This document shows positions 27,536 to 36,230 of a stretch of 49,761 bases of DNA, one piece after another (within the stretch, counting starts at the first letter, position 1; each line of letters starts with the position of its first letter). Location: assembly GCA_910585545.1 (NCBI GenBank), contig CAJUFN010000016.1, forward strand, positions 1 through 49,761, written 5' to 3'. The notes under the pieces are model-generated. The model was not told the DNA's origin. It made no database searches and saw nothing but the letters and a program-made list of their open reading frames with translations. Origin of the DNA: an uncultured Lachnospiraceae bacterium. GTDB taxonomy: Bacteria; Bacillota; Clostridia; Lachnospirales; Lachnospiraceae. A program made the position numbers and the translations under genes.

Positions 27536-29149
27536 CTACTCCTCTTTTCTTTTCGACTCCTTTAATGCAGCCGAAATAAATCCTTTAAACAGGGGATGCG
27601 GCTGATTTGGACGGCTTTTAAATTCCGGATGGAACTGTACGCCTACCAAAAACGGATGCGCTTGCAGTTCTACCGTTTCCACCAGTCTGTCATCCGGAGA
27701 AGTCCCGCTGATCACAAGTCCGACTTCCATCAGTTTCTCACGATATTGATTATTAAACTCATAGCGATGGCGATGGCGCTCATAGATTAGTTTTTTACCA
27801 TAGCATTTTTCCATTTTTGTTCCGGCTTTAATACTGCATGGATAGCTTCCCAGACGGAGTGTACCGCCTTTATCGATCTCATCACTCTGTCCCGGCATAA
27901 AATCAATCACCTTATGGGTACATTGTTCATCAAATTCTCCCGAATGAGCACATTTAAGTCCAAGAACATTCCTTGCAAATTCGATGACGGCAATCTGCAT
28001 ACCCAGACAGATCCCAAAGTAAGGAATCTGATTTTCGCGGGCATATTTTGCTGACAGAATCATTCCTTCCACGCCACGGTTTCCAAATCCGCCCGGAACG
28101 ATGATTCCATCCAGACCTTCCAATATACTATTTACGTTTTCCTTCGTAATATTTTCTGAATCGATCCAGTGTATTTTTACAAATGTATTCAGTTCATACC
28201 CCGCATGGCTCATTGCTTCTGCCACAGAGAGGTATGCATCGTGAAGTTTTACATACTTTCCAACCAGACCGATGTGTACTTCCTCTGAACGGTTTCGGAT
28301 GCATTCCACCATCTGTTCCCAATCCGCCAGCTCCGGTTTCGGTGCATCAATGTGAAGTTCTCTGCATACCACATTTGAAAATCCGGATTTTTCCAACATC
28401 AGTGGTGCTTCATAAAGATTCGGTAACGTCCTGTTTTCAATCACGCAATCTGGTTTTACATTGCAGAAAAGAGAAATTTTCCGAAAAATCGATTCTTCCA
28501 ATGGTTTATCACAACGAAGCACAATAATGTTTGGATTAATTCCCATTCCTCGAAGTTCTTTGACCGAATGCTGCGTTGGTTTTGACTTATGTTCTTCGGA
28601 ACCACTCAAATAAGGGACTAATGTCACATGAATAAATAAACTGTTCTCCCTGCCAATCTCCAGCGAAATCTGACGCACTGCTTCTAAAAATGGCTGAGAC
28701 TCAATGTCTCCAATGGTTCCGCCAATCTCTGTGATCACTACATCTGCATCCGTCTTTTTCCCTACACGATATACAAATTCTTTGATTTCATTTGTGATAT
28801 GGGGGATGACCTGAACCGTAGAACCAAGGTATTCTCCCCTTCGTTCCTTGTTTAATACATTCCAATAAACCTTTCCTGTGGTCAGGTTGGAGTATTGATT
28901 CAGATTTTCGTCAATAAATCTCTCATAATGCCCCAGATCCAGATCCGTTTCCGCTCCATCTTCAGTCACATATACTTCCCCATGCTGATACGGACTCATG
29001 GTTCCGGGGTCTACGTTGATATAGGGGTCTAACTTCTGCGCTGCCACTTTCAGACCTCTTGCTTTCAAAAGTCTTCCAAGGGAAGCTGCTGTGATTCCTT
29101 TTCCCAGACCGGATACCACACCTCCAGTCACAAAAATATATTTGGTCAT
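27536..29149 (-). CDS. pyrG: CTP synthase
   Basis: 537 residues, full length. N-terminal amidoligase (GGVVSGLGKGITAASLG) and C-terminal class I glutamine amidotransferase (Cys in GICLGMQ, His-Glu in HPEFKSRP). Converts UTP to CTP with glutamine nitrogen. It lies 14 bp after guaA, with AAGGAAG before the ATG. Confidence 0.98.
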   Translation of the reverse strand: MTKYIFVTGGVVSGLGKGITAASLGRLLKARGLKVAAQKLDPYINVDPGTMSPYQHGEVYVTEDGAETDLDLGHYERFIDENLNQYSNLTTGKVYWNVLNKERRGEYLGSTVQVIPHITNEIKEFVYRVGKKTDADVVITEIGGTIGDIESQPFLEAVRQISLEIGRENSLFIHVTLVPYLSGSEEHKSKPTQHSVKELRGMGINPNIIVLRCDKPLEESIFRKISLFCNVKPDCVIENRTLPNLYEAPLMLEKSGFSNVVCRELHIDAPKPELADWEQMVECIRNRSEEVHIGLVGKYVKLHDAYLSVAEAMSHAGYELNTFVKIHWIDSENITKENVNSILEGLDGIIVPGGFGNRGVEGMILSAKYARENQIPYFGICLGMQIAVIEFARNVLGLKCAHSGEFDEQCTHKVIDFMPGQSDEIDKGGTLRLGSYPCSIKAGTKMEKCYGKKLIYERHRHRYEFNNQYREKLMEVGLVISGTSPDDRLVETVELQAHPFLVGVQFHPEFKSRPNQPHPLFKGFISAALKESKRKEE

Positions 29150-29163
29150 AGTCTTTCACTTCC

Positions 29164-30705
29164 TTACTCGAACTCCACAGTTGCCGGAGGTTTGCTTGTA
29201 ATATCATAGAGAACACGGTTCACATGGGATACTTCATTCACGATACGACTTGACACCTTATCTAGTATCTCATATGGAATCCTTGACCAGTCTGCGGTCA
29301 TAAAATCCTCTGTTGTCACACTTCTGAGTGCAATGGCCCAATCGTAAGTACGTCCATCTCCCATGACACCTACAGACTTCATGTTGGTAAGCACTGCGAA
29401 ATACTGATTCAGCTGCGACTCCATTCTTGCTTTTGCGATTTCATCACGGAAAATAAAATCCGCTTCTCTCAAAATATCCAGCTTTTCTTTTGTAATTTCT
29501 CCAATCACACGAATTGCAAGGCCCGGTCCCGGAAACGGCTGACGCATAACCATATATTCCGGAAGCCCAAGCTGTCTTCCCAGTTCTCTTACTTCATCTT
29601 TGAACAGCAGACGCAATGGTTCAATAATCTCTTTAAAATCAACAAAATCGGGAAGGCCACCCACATTGTGATGGCTCTTTATGGTTTCTGCATTTTCTTT
29701 GCCGGACTCAATCACATCCGGATAAATGGTTCCCTGTGCCAGATAGTCTGTCCTGCCAATTTTTTTGCCCTCTTCTTCAAATACACGGATAAATTCTTCT
29801 CCAATGATCTTACGTTTCTGTTCCGGTTCTATGATCCCTTCCAGTTTTTTCAGAAAGCGTTCTTTGGCATTCACACGGTTCAGATTGATATTCCATTTTT
29901 CAAATGCTTTTTCTACTTCATCCCCTTCGTCTTTTCTCAGAAGACCGTGATCCACAAAGACACAGGTGAGCTGTGTACCCACTGCTTCTGCAAACAGGGC
30001 TGCACACACAGAGGAATCAACGCCTCCTGATAAAGCCAGAAGCACCTTATCCTTTCCCACTTTGCTCCTGATTTCTTCGATGCAGCGATGCATATAGCTT
30101 TCCATCGTCCAGTCCCCCACTGCACCACAGACTTTATATAAAAAGTTTCGGATCATGGCAGTTCCATTTTCCGTATGATTTACTTCCGGATGGAACTGTA
30201 CACCATAAAATTTCCGTTCCTTGTCACAGATGGCTACATTCGGACACTTCCCACTATGGGCAACTAATTTAAATCCTTCCGGTACTTTTTTCATATAGTC
30301 GCCATGGCTCATCCACGAAATGCTCTCTTCATCCAGCCCGTCAAACAGCAAACAGGAATTGTCATAGAAAGTAAGGGTTTTTCCATATTCTCTGGCATTT
30401 TCATTTTCTGCCGCTGTAACCATACCTCCCAGATGATGTGCGAGGAGCTGACAACCATAGCAGATACCCAGAATCGGTATTCCAAGTTCAAAAATACCTT
30501 CTGCCGGATGATAAGAATTTTCTTTATACACACTGTCCGGTCCGCCAGTGAAAATAATGCCAATGGGATCGAATGCCCGAATCTTTGAAAGCGTCATGGT
30601 ATAAGGCTTTACCTCACAATAAACGTTGCATTCCCTTACCCTTCTGGCAATCAACTGGTCATACTGACCCCCGAAATTCAAAATTAAAATTTTCTGATTC
30701 TTCAT
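29164..30705 (-). CDS. guaA: GMP synthase (glutamine-hydrolysing)
   Basis: 513 residues, single-chain two-domain form. Class I amidotransferase with Cys in GICYGCQ; PP-loop SGGVDSS; C-terminal dimerisation motif PFPGPGLAIR. Converts XMP to GMP. AGGAG overlaps the purA stop, indicating coupling. Confidence 0.98.
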   Translation of the reverse strand: MKNQKILILNFGGQYDQLIARRVRECNVYCEVKPYTMTLSKIRAFDPIGIIFTGGPDSVYKENSYHPAEGIFELGIPILGICYGCQLLAHHLGGMVTAAENENAREYGKTLTFYDNSCLLFDGLDEESISWMSHGDYMKKVPEGFKLVAHSGKCPNVAICDKERKFYGVQFHPEVNHTENGTAMIRNFLYKVCGAVGDWTMESYMHRCIEEIRSKVGKDKVLLALSGGVDSSVCAALFAEAVGTQLTCVFVDHGLLRKDEGDEVEKAFEKWNINLNRVNAKERFLKKLEGIIEPEQKRKIIGEEFIRVFEEEGKKIGRTDYLAQGTIYPDVIESGKENAETIKSHHNVGGLPDFVDFKEIIEPLRLLFKDEVRELGRQLGLPEYMVMRQPFPGPGLAIRVIGEITKEKLDILREADFIFRDEIAKARMESQLNQYFAVLTNMKSVGVMGDGRTYDWAIALRSVTTEDFMTADWSRIPYEILDKVSSRIVNEVSHVNRVLYDITSKPPATVEFE

Positions 30706-30718
30706 CTTTCATTTTCTC

Positions 30719-31996
30719 CTAAAACATTGTGATACAGGCATCACGCTCTGCCCCTACAGAAACATATTTGATTGGACAATCAATCATTTTCTCAATATAA
30801 CGAATATACTCCAGTGCTTCTTTGGGAAGCTCATCTGCTGCTCTGCATCCGCTGATATCACACTGAAATCCCGGAAGATATTCATAGATTGGTTTTGCTG
30901 CATTCAGCTCTTCAATACCGGATGGGAATGTGTCTACTCTGTTTCCACCAATTTCATACGCGGTACATACCGGAATCTCTTCCATATAAGAAAGCACATC
31001 CAGCTTCGTAAGCGCTACATAACTGCTGCCCTGTATCTTTGTCCCATATCTGGAAGCAACCACATCAAATCCTCCGACCCTCCTCGGTCTTCCGGTTGCT
31101 GCACCATATTCACCGCCTGCCGCACGAAGCTGCTCGGCTTCCTCTCCAAACATTTCACAGATAAAAGGGCCTTCTCCCACACAGCTTGAATATGCTTTCA
31201 TAATACCGATACTTTCATCCAGCTTTGCAAAAGGTACACCAGATCCGATCGGCGCATAAGAAGCAAGTGTTGTGGATGCAGAAGTATATGGATAAATACC
31301 AAAGTCAATATCCCTGAGTGCCCCAAGCTGTGCTTCAAACAGAATGGATTTTTCCTCTTCGATGGCCTTTCCAAGATATTCTGTCGTATCACAGATAAAT
31401 GGAACAAAGAACTCTCCGTATTTTTCCAGCCATTGAAACATTTCTTCTGCCAACACTGGCGCATGACCATATCCATTTTCCACAGTCAGATTTTTCCATT
31501 CCACCAGAGCGATCAAACGTTCCTTTAATGCTTCCATATGAAGCAAATCTCCCATGCGCAACGCTTTTTTCATATATTTATCCGCATAGACCGGAGAAAT
31601 GCCCCTGCGTGTCGAACCAAATTTTTTATCCAGCAGTCTATCCTCCTCCAGACAGTCCATTAGTTTATGATATGGCATACAGATGGTTGCCCTGTCACTG
31701 ATCTTTAAATGTTCCGGCGTTACCTCTACTCCTTTTTCTTCCAGTTTCTGCACTTCTCCATACAAATGCTCCAGATCAATCACAATGCCCGGTCCCAGAA
31801 TGTTGACCGTATCTTCGCGGCAGATTCCAGATGGCATCAGATTCATGACAAATTTTCCTTTTTCATTGATCACGGTATGACCGGCATTATTTCCGCCCTG
31901 ATAACGGACTACAATATCGTAGTCTTCACTCAGAAGATCTACCATACGACCTTTTCCCTCATCGCCCCAGTTTGTTCCAACAATTGATGTAAGCAT
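30719..31996 (-). CDS. purA: Adenylosuccinate synthetase
   Basis: 425 residues from ATG at 31996, with AAGGA 6 nt upstream. An ATG two codons earlier overlaps that ribosome site and is less likely. GTP-binding motif GDEGKGR and IMP motif GNNAGHT. Converts IMP and aspartate to adenylosuccinate. Confidence 0.97.
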   Translation of the reverse strand: MLTSIVGTNWGDEGKGRMVDLLSEDYDIVVRYQGGNNAGHTVINEKGKFVMNLMPSGICREDTVNILGPGIVIDLEHLYGEVQKLEEKGVEVTPEHLKISDRATICMPYHKLMDCLEEDRLLDKKFGSTRRGISPVYADKYMKKALRMGDLLHMEALKERLIALVEWKNLTVENGYGHAPVLAEEMFQWLEKYGEFFVPFICDTTEYLGKAIEEEKSILFEAQLGALRDIDFGIYPYTSASTTLASYAPIGSGVPFAKLDESIGIMKAYSSCVGEGPFICEMFGEEAEQLRAAGGEYGAATGRPRRVGGFDVVASRYGTKIQGSSYVALTKLDVLSYMEEIPVCTAYEIGGNRVDTFPSGIEELNAAKPIYEYLPGFQCDISGCRAADELPKEALEYIRYIEKMIDCPIKYVSVGAERDACITMF

Positions 31997-32011
31997 ATGC
32001 ATTCCTTCCTT

Positions 32012-33448
32012 TCAGACATTGACTTGCGCTTCCACATTCACACGCTGTTGATTTTTTTCCAGTAACGGTTTGACAATTTCTGTTACAAACTTCTCACACT
32101 GATATTCTGCCATTCCGGTGAACTTTGCCGGGTCAAGCAAAACATCCAACTCCATGGAAGAAAGTCCAAAAATGTCGTCTTTTTTGATACGGTCTATCAA
32201 GTCATTCTCATTTCCATAAAGCTTTACCTGCTCCGCTGCCATAATGGAATGTTTACGGATCGCTTCATGAAGCTCCTGTCTGTCTCCAGCTTTCGTTTTC
32301 ACACAATACATCAAGATATTTTCCGTTGCCATAAATGGCAGTTCTGCGTCCAGGTGTTTCTTAATAACTGCCGGATAGACTTTCAGCCCTCTGATCACAT
32401 TGATATACAGATTTAAAATAGCATCTGTCGCCAGAAATGCTTCCGGTACAGCCAGTCGTTTATTCGCAGAATCATCCAGTGTGCGTTCAAACCACTGAGA
32501 AGCTGCTGTGATGGAAGTATTTTGCAGATCACAAATCACGAAACGTGCCAATGATGCAATACGTTCGCTTCTCATCGGATTTCTCTTATATGCCATGGCA
32601 GAAGAACCAATCTGCTTTTGTTCAAATGGTTCATCCATTTCTTTCAAGTGACTGAGTAAACGGATATCACTGGAAAATTTTGATGCACTTTGTGCAATTC
32701 CGGACAATACCTGTAAAACCGCAAAATCAGCTTTTCGTGTATAGGTCTGTCCACTGACACTTTGACACTTTAAAAAGCCGATTTTTTCTGCGATTTTCTG
32801 CTCCAACTGTTCTACCTTTTCTTCATCACCATCGAACAGTTCCAGGAAGCTTGCCCCTGTCCCTGTAGTTCCCTTACAGCCAAGCAGTTTCAAATTATTC
32901 AGTTGAAAATCAAGCTGTTCGATATCAAACAGCAAATCATTCATCCAAAGACAGGCTCTTTTTCCCACCGTTGTTGGTTGTGCCGCCTGAAAATGAGTAT
33001 ATGCAAGAGTTGGTAATGCTTTATATTCCATAGCAAATTCACTAAGTGCTTCTACCGCATTTAACAGAAGATTTCTAATCTGTAAGAGTGCACTTTTCAT
33101 GAGGATAATATCCGTATTATCCCCTACATAACAAGATGTAGCTCCTAGGTGAATGATTCCTGCCGCCTTCGGACATGCATCCCCAAAAGTATGCACATGT
33201 GCCATAACATCATGGCGAAGCTCACTTTCATATTGTCTTGCCTTTTCATAATCAATGTTGCATATCTGGGCTTTCATCTCCTCAATCTGTTCATCCGAGA
33301 TCGGAAGTCCCAGCTCCTGTTCACTTTCCGCAAGTGCTACCCAGAGTTTTCGCCATTCCCCAAACTTTCTGTCATTGGAAAATATGCTCTGCATTTCTTT
33401 ACTTGCATAACGTTCACATAAAGGTGATTGATAAATATCTGTTCTCAT
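32012..33448 (-). CDS. purB: Adenylosuccinate lyase
   Basis: 478 residues of the fumarase/aspartase superfamily. Signature loop GSSAMAYKRNPMRSE near residue 290. Acts twice in purine synthesis, after PurC and after PurA, releasing fumarate each time. GGAGAG lies 12 nt before the ATG; the gene starts 5 bp after purC. Confidence 0.97.
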   Translation of the reverse strand: MRTDIYQSPLCERYASKEMQSIFSNDRKFGEWRKLWVALAESEQELGLPISDEQIEEMKAQICNIDYEKARQYESELRHDVMAHVHTFGDACPKAAGIIHLGATSCYVGDNTDIILMKSALLQIRNLLLNAVEALSEFAMEYKALPTLAYTHFQAAQPTTVGKRACLWMNDLLFDIEQLDFQLNNLKLLGCKGTTGTGASFLELFDGDEEKVEQLEQKIAEKIGFLKCQSVSGQTYTRKADFAVLQVLSGIAQSASKFSSDIRLLSHLKEMDEPFEQKQIGSSAMAYKRNPMRSERIASLARFVICDLQNTSITAASQWFERTLDDSANKRLAVPEAFLATDAILNLYINVIRGLKVYPAVIKKHLDAELPFMATENILMYCVKTKAGDRQELHEAIRKHSIMAAEQVKLYGNENDLIDRIKKDDIFGLSSMELDVLLDPAKFTGMAEYQCEKFVTEIVKPLLEKNQQRVNVEAQVNV

Positions 33449-33453
33449 AAAAT

Positions 33454-34173
33454 CTATTTACTCTCCATTTCTAATCCTAATCGTTTTGCTACCTGGATAT
33501 ACGCATCCTCTACGCCTCCTAAATCTTTACGGAAACGGTCTTTATCCATCTTTTCTCCACTTTCTGCATCCCATAACCGGCAGGTATCCGGGGAAATCTC
33601 ATCTGCAAGAATGATTTTTCCATGAAAGCGGCCAAACTCTATTTTAAAATCAATCAGACGAAGACCTGCTTTTAGATACTCCTCTTTTAAGATGTCATTT
33701 ACCTTAAAGGCATATTTTTCTATGGTCTCTATCTCACTTGCCGTTGCAAGCTGCAATGCTTTTGCAAAATGAGAATTGATCAGTGGATCACCAAGCTCAT
33801 CATTTTTGTAGGAAAACTCAATGGTTGGCTCAGTCAGTACCGTTCCTTCTTCCACACCTAGCCTTTTAGAAAAGCTGCCGGCAGCCACATTTCGTACAAT
33901 GACTTCAAGCGGAACGATTTCCACTCTGCGCACCGCAGTCTCTCTATCATTTAATTCCTGAATAAAATGTGTCGGCACACCTTCCATCTCAATCTTCTGG
34001 AACAGCAGATTGGTCATGCGGTTATTAATCGCACCTTTGCCCACAATCGTTCCCTTCTTTAATCCATTAAAGGCAGTCGCATCATCTTTATAAGAAACTA
34101 TCAGAACATCCGGGTTATCCGTTAAGAAAACTTTTTTTGCTTTTCCTTCATATAGTTGTTCACACCTTTGCAT
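33454..34173 (-). CDS. purC: SAICAR synthase
   Basis: 239 residues, full length. YEGKAKKVF at the N-terminus, then PLEVIVRN and DFKIEFG motifs of the family. It is the first gene of the nine-gene nucleotide operon, with GGAGG 9 nt before the ATG. A 117-nt leader with an immediate terminator hairpin lies between the promoter and this gene. Confidence 0.97.
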   Translation of the reverse strand: MQRCEQLYEGKAKKVFLTDNPDVLIVSYKDDATAFNGLKKGTIVGKGAINNRMTNLLFQKIEMEGVPTHFIQELNDRETAVRRVEIVPLEVIVRNVAAGSFSKRLGVEEGTVLTEPTIEFSYKNDELGDPLINSHFAKALQLATASEIETIEKYAFKVNDILKEEYLKAGLRLIDFKIEFGRFHGKIILADEISPDTCRLWDAESGEKMDKDRFRKDLGGVEDAYIQVAKRLGLEMESK

Positions 34174-34229
34174 TTTATTCTTCCTCCAATAAAGTCATTT
34201 CACAGTATCCAGTTTTTACTTTCCTATAG

Positions 34230-34287
34230 CACAAAAAAGGCAAAGACGCCTTTAAGTTCATTTTAACTTAAAGACGCCTTTGCCTTT
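34230..34287 (-). terminator. Leader terminator of the purC operon (shared AAAGGCGTCTTT leader)
   Basis: On the minus strand, a 23-bp fully paired stem (34236-34258 with 34265-34287, two G.U pairs) and a 6-nt loop (AAAATG) are followed by TTTTTT. It begins within about 3 nt of the predicted transcription start. Each arm contains AAAGGCGTCTTT, so the arms are direct repeats as well as complements, and each could instead form a small AAAG-GCGT-CTTT hairpin. Without antitermination the operon would yield only a transcript of about 60 nt. Confidence 0.85.
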
Positions 34288-34296
34288 ACGGACGCT

Positions 34297-34325
34297 ATTT
34301 TACCTCTTAAATTTTATCTTGTCAA
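34297..34325 (-). promoter_or_regulatory. Promoter of the purC operon
   Basis: On the minus strand, a perfect TTGACA (34320-34325), 17 bp and TAAAAT (34297-34302). The predicted start is near 34290, immediately before the leader hairpin. Confidence 0.85.
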
Positions 34326-34359
34326 TCCATTTTATTAAAAAATCTTTACTTTGATCGAT

Positions 34360-34761
34360 CTATTTCATTAACTCTAAGAGAGTAATGTTATCAAAATAAT
34401 CATTTACCATCTGATGAAACTCTTTCCACATGGGCAAGGTTTTACACGTATCTGCACGGTTACAAGTTTTGGCATTACATTCCAGACAAGCAACCGGAGT
34501 CAGATTCCCTTCTGTCAATCTTAAAATATCTCCAATCCTGTAATCTTTTGGTTCTCTTGCCAAACGGTAACCGCCGCCTTTCCCCTGTACCCCTTCTACA
34601 TAATGATTTTTAGAAAGTACCGGCATAATTCTCTCGATATATTTTAAAGACAACTCCTGACGCTTCGCAACGGTCTTCATCGCGATATATCCATCCTTCT
34701 GATTTTCTGCAAGATCAAGCAATATACGCAGAGCATATCTTCCCCTTGTTGAGATCATCAT
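34360..34761 (-). CDS. Rrf2-family transcriptional regulator (CymR/IscR-like)
   Basis: 133 residues. Residues 1-85 form the Rrf2 winged helix (STRGRYALRILLDLA, then GKGGGYRLAR wing). Cysteines at 92, 95, 100 and 106 lie in the region of the IscR cluster ligands (92, 98, 104), so an Fe-S cluster is possible. It lies 57 bp after metY on the same strand, so a role in controlling sulfur assimilation, like CymR, is the simplest reading. AAGGA lies 8 nt before the ATG. Confidence 0.93.
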   Translation of the reverse strand: MMISTRGRYALRILLDLAENQKDGYIAMKTVAKRQELSLKYIERIMPVLSKNHYVEGVQGKGGGYRLAREPKDYRIGDILRLTEGNLTPVACLECNAKTCNRADTCKTLPMWKEFHQMVNDYFDNITLLELMK

Positions 34762-34818
34762 TTCTTAGTTCCTTCTTTCTTTGTTCTGCAAATAGCTGTG
34801 TTGTTAAATATTTCTTTT

Positions 34819-36102
34819 CTATTTTACTGCATCAAACCCATGCTGTAAATCCTCGATGATATCTTCTATATGTTCTGTTCCAATAGAAAGTCTGATGGTA
34901 TTTGGCTTAATCTCCTGCTCAGCCAATTCTTCCGCTGAAAGCTGACTGTGTGTCGTAGTCGACGGATGAATCACAAGACTTTTCACATCAGCCACATTGG
35001 CAAGCAATGAAAATATCTGCAGGTGATCTATAAATCTGTAAGCCTCTTCCTTTCCGCCCTTAATGTCGAATGTAAAAATAGATGCTCCGCCATTTGGAAA
35101 ATATTTCTCATAAAGGGAATGATCCGGATGAGAAGGAAGAGAGGGATGATTTACCTTCTCAACTAGTTGATGATCATTTAAAAATTTTACCACCTTCTTC
35201 GTATTTTCTGCATGACGCTCCAGGCGCAGCGACAATGTTTCAATGCCCTGTAATAATAAAAACGCTGCAAAAGGAGAAATACTCGCTCCTGTATCGCGAA
35301 GCAAAATTGCACGAATATAAGTAACGAATGCTGCTGGCCCGGCAGCATTTACAAATGAAACCCCGTGATAACTTGGATTCGGTTCAACAATAGCCGGATA
35401 CTTCCCTGAAACTGTCCAATCAAATTTACCTGAATCTATAATAATACCACCAAGCGTCGTTCCATGACCTCCAAGGAATTTTGTAGCAGAATGTACCACA
35501 ATATCCGCCCCATGTTCAATCGGACGAATAAAATATGGTGTACCAAAGGTATTATCTACCACAAGAGGCAGTCCATATCTATGGGCAAGTGCGGCCAATG
35601 CATCAATATCCGGAATGTCACTGTTTGGATTCCCAAGCGTTTCGATATAAATCGCTCTTGTATTTTCCCTGATCGCGGCTTCCACTTCATCAAGATTATG
35701 TATATTGACAAAGGAAGTGCTGATTCCAAAACCCGGAAGCGTATGTGCCAACAAGTTGTAACTGCCGCCATAAATCGTTTTCTGTGCAACGATATGTCCG
35801 CCATTTTGTCCCAAAGCCTGTAAAGTATAAGTAATTGCAGCTGCCCCCGAAGCAAGTGCCAAAGCAGCAACACCGCCCTCTAAGGCTGCAACGCGCTTTT
35901 CCAGAACCTCCTGCGTAGAATTCGTTAAGCGTCCATAAATATTTCCGGTATCTGTAAGTTCAAAACGGGCTGCCGCATGGTCACAATCGTGAAAAACATA
36001 AGAAGTGGTTGCATAAATGGGTACTGCACGTGCATCTGTAACAGGATCCGGAGTTTCCTGTCCTACATGAAGCTGAAGTGTTTCAAATCTGTATTTTGAC
36101 AT
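34819..36102 (-). CDS. metY: O-acetylhomoserine sulfhydrylase (MetY-type PLP enzyme)
   Basis: 427 residues, typical of MetY and longer than cystathionine gamma-synthase/lyase. Cys/Met metabolism PLP family: HVGQETPDP at the N-terminus, GSYNLLAHTLPGFGI, and PLP lysine in SATKFLGGHGTTLGG. It makes homocysteine from O-acetylhomoserine and sulfide. AAGGA precedes the ATG. The gene has its own promoter with two inverted repeats and is followed by the Rrf2 gene. Confidence 0.94.
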   Translation of the reverse strand: MSKYRFETLQLHVGQETPDPVTDARAVPIYATTSYVFHDCDHAAARFELTDTGNIYGRLTNSTQEVLEKRVAALEGGVAALALASGAAAITYTLQALGQNGGHIVAQKTIYGGSYNLLAHTLPGFGISTSFVNIHNLDEVEAAIRENTRAIYIETLGNPNSDIPDIDALAALAHRYGLPLVVDNTFGTPYFIRPIEHGADIVVHSATKFLGGHGTTLGGIIIDSGKFDWTVSGKYPAIVEPNPSYHGVSFVNAAGPAAFVTYIRAILLRDTGASISPFAAFLLLQGIETLSLRLERHAENTKKVVKFLNDHQLVEKVNHPSLPSHPDHSLYEKYFPNGGASIFTFDIKGGKEEAYRFIDHLQIFSLLANVADVKSLVIHPSTTTHSQLSAEELAEQEIKPNTIRLSIGTEHIEDIIEDLQHGFDAVK

Positions 36103-36131
36103 AATTCATTTCCTTTCACGAGTCCTTTTTG

Positions 36132-36148
36132 CCTACCATTTGAGTAGG
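36132..36148. promoter_or_regulatory. Candidate Rrf2 operator 2 (CCTAC-N7-GTAGG)
   Basis: A perfect 5-bp inverted repeat about 14-30 bp downstream of the metY -10, over the expected start region. It shares the CCTA...TAGG core with the repeat over the -35. Confidence 0.5.
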
Positions 36149-36161
36149 TTTATTTTTCTGC

Positions 36162-36191
36162 ATTATATCCATTATTTACCTACTATGTCAA
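36162..36191 (-). promoter_or_regulatory. metY promoter
   Basis: On the minus strand, perfect TTGACA (36186-36191), 18-bp spacer and perfect TATAAT (36162-36167), about 60 nt before the metY ATG. Confidence 0.85.
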
Positions 36192-36198
36192 TAGGTAA
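36176..36198. promoter_or_regulatory. Candidate Rrf2 operator 1 (TTACCTA-N9-TAGGTAA)
   Basis: A perfect 7-bp inverted repeat centred on the -35 hexamer of the metY promoter. Binding here would block RNA polymerase. The Rrf2 protein encoded by the second gene of the transcript is the likely ligand (inference). Confidence 0.6.
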
Positions 36199-36230
36199 TT
36201 TATAAATCGTTTCACAAATTTGACTTCATC

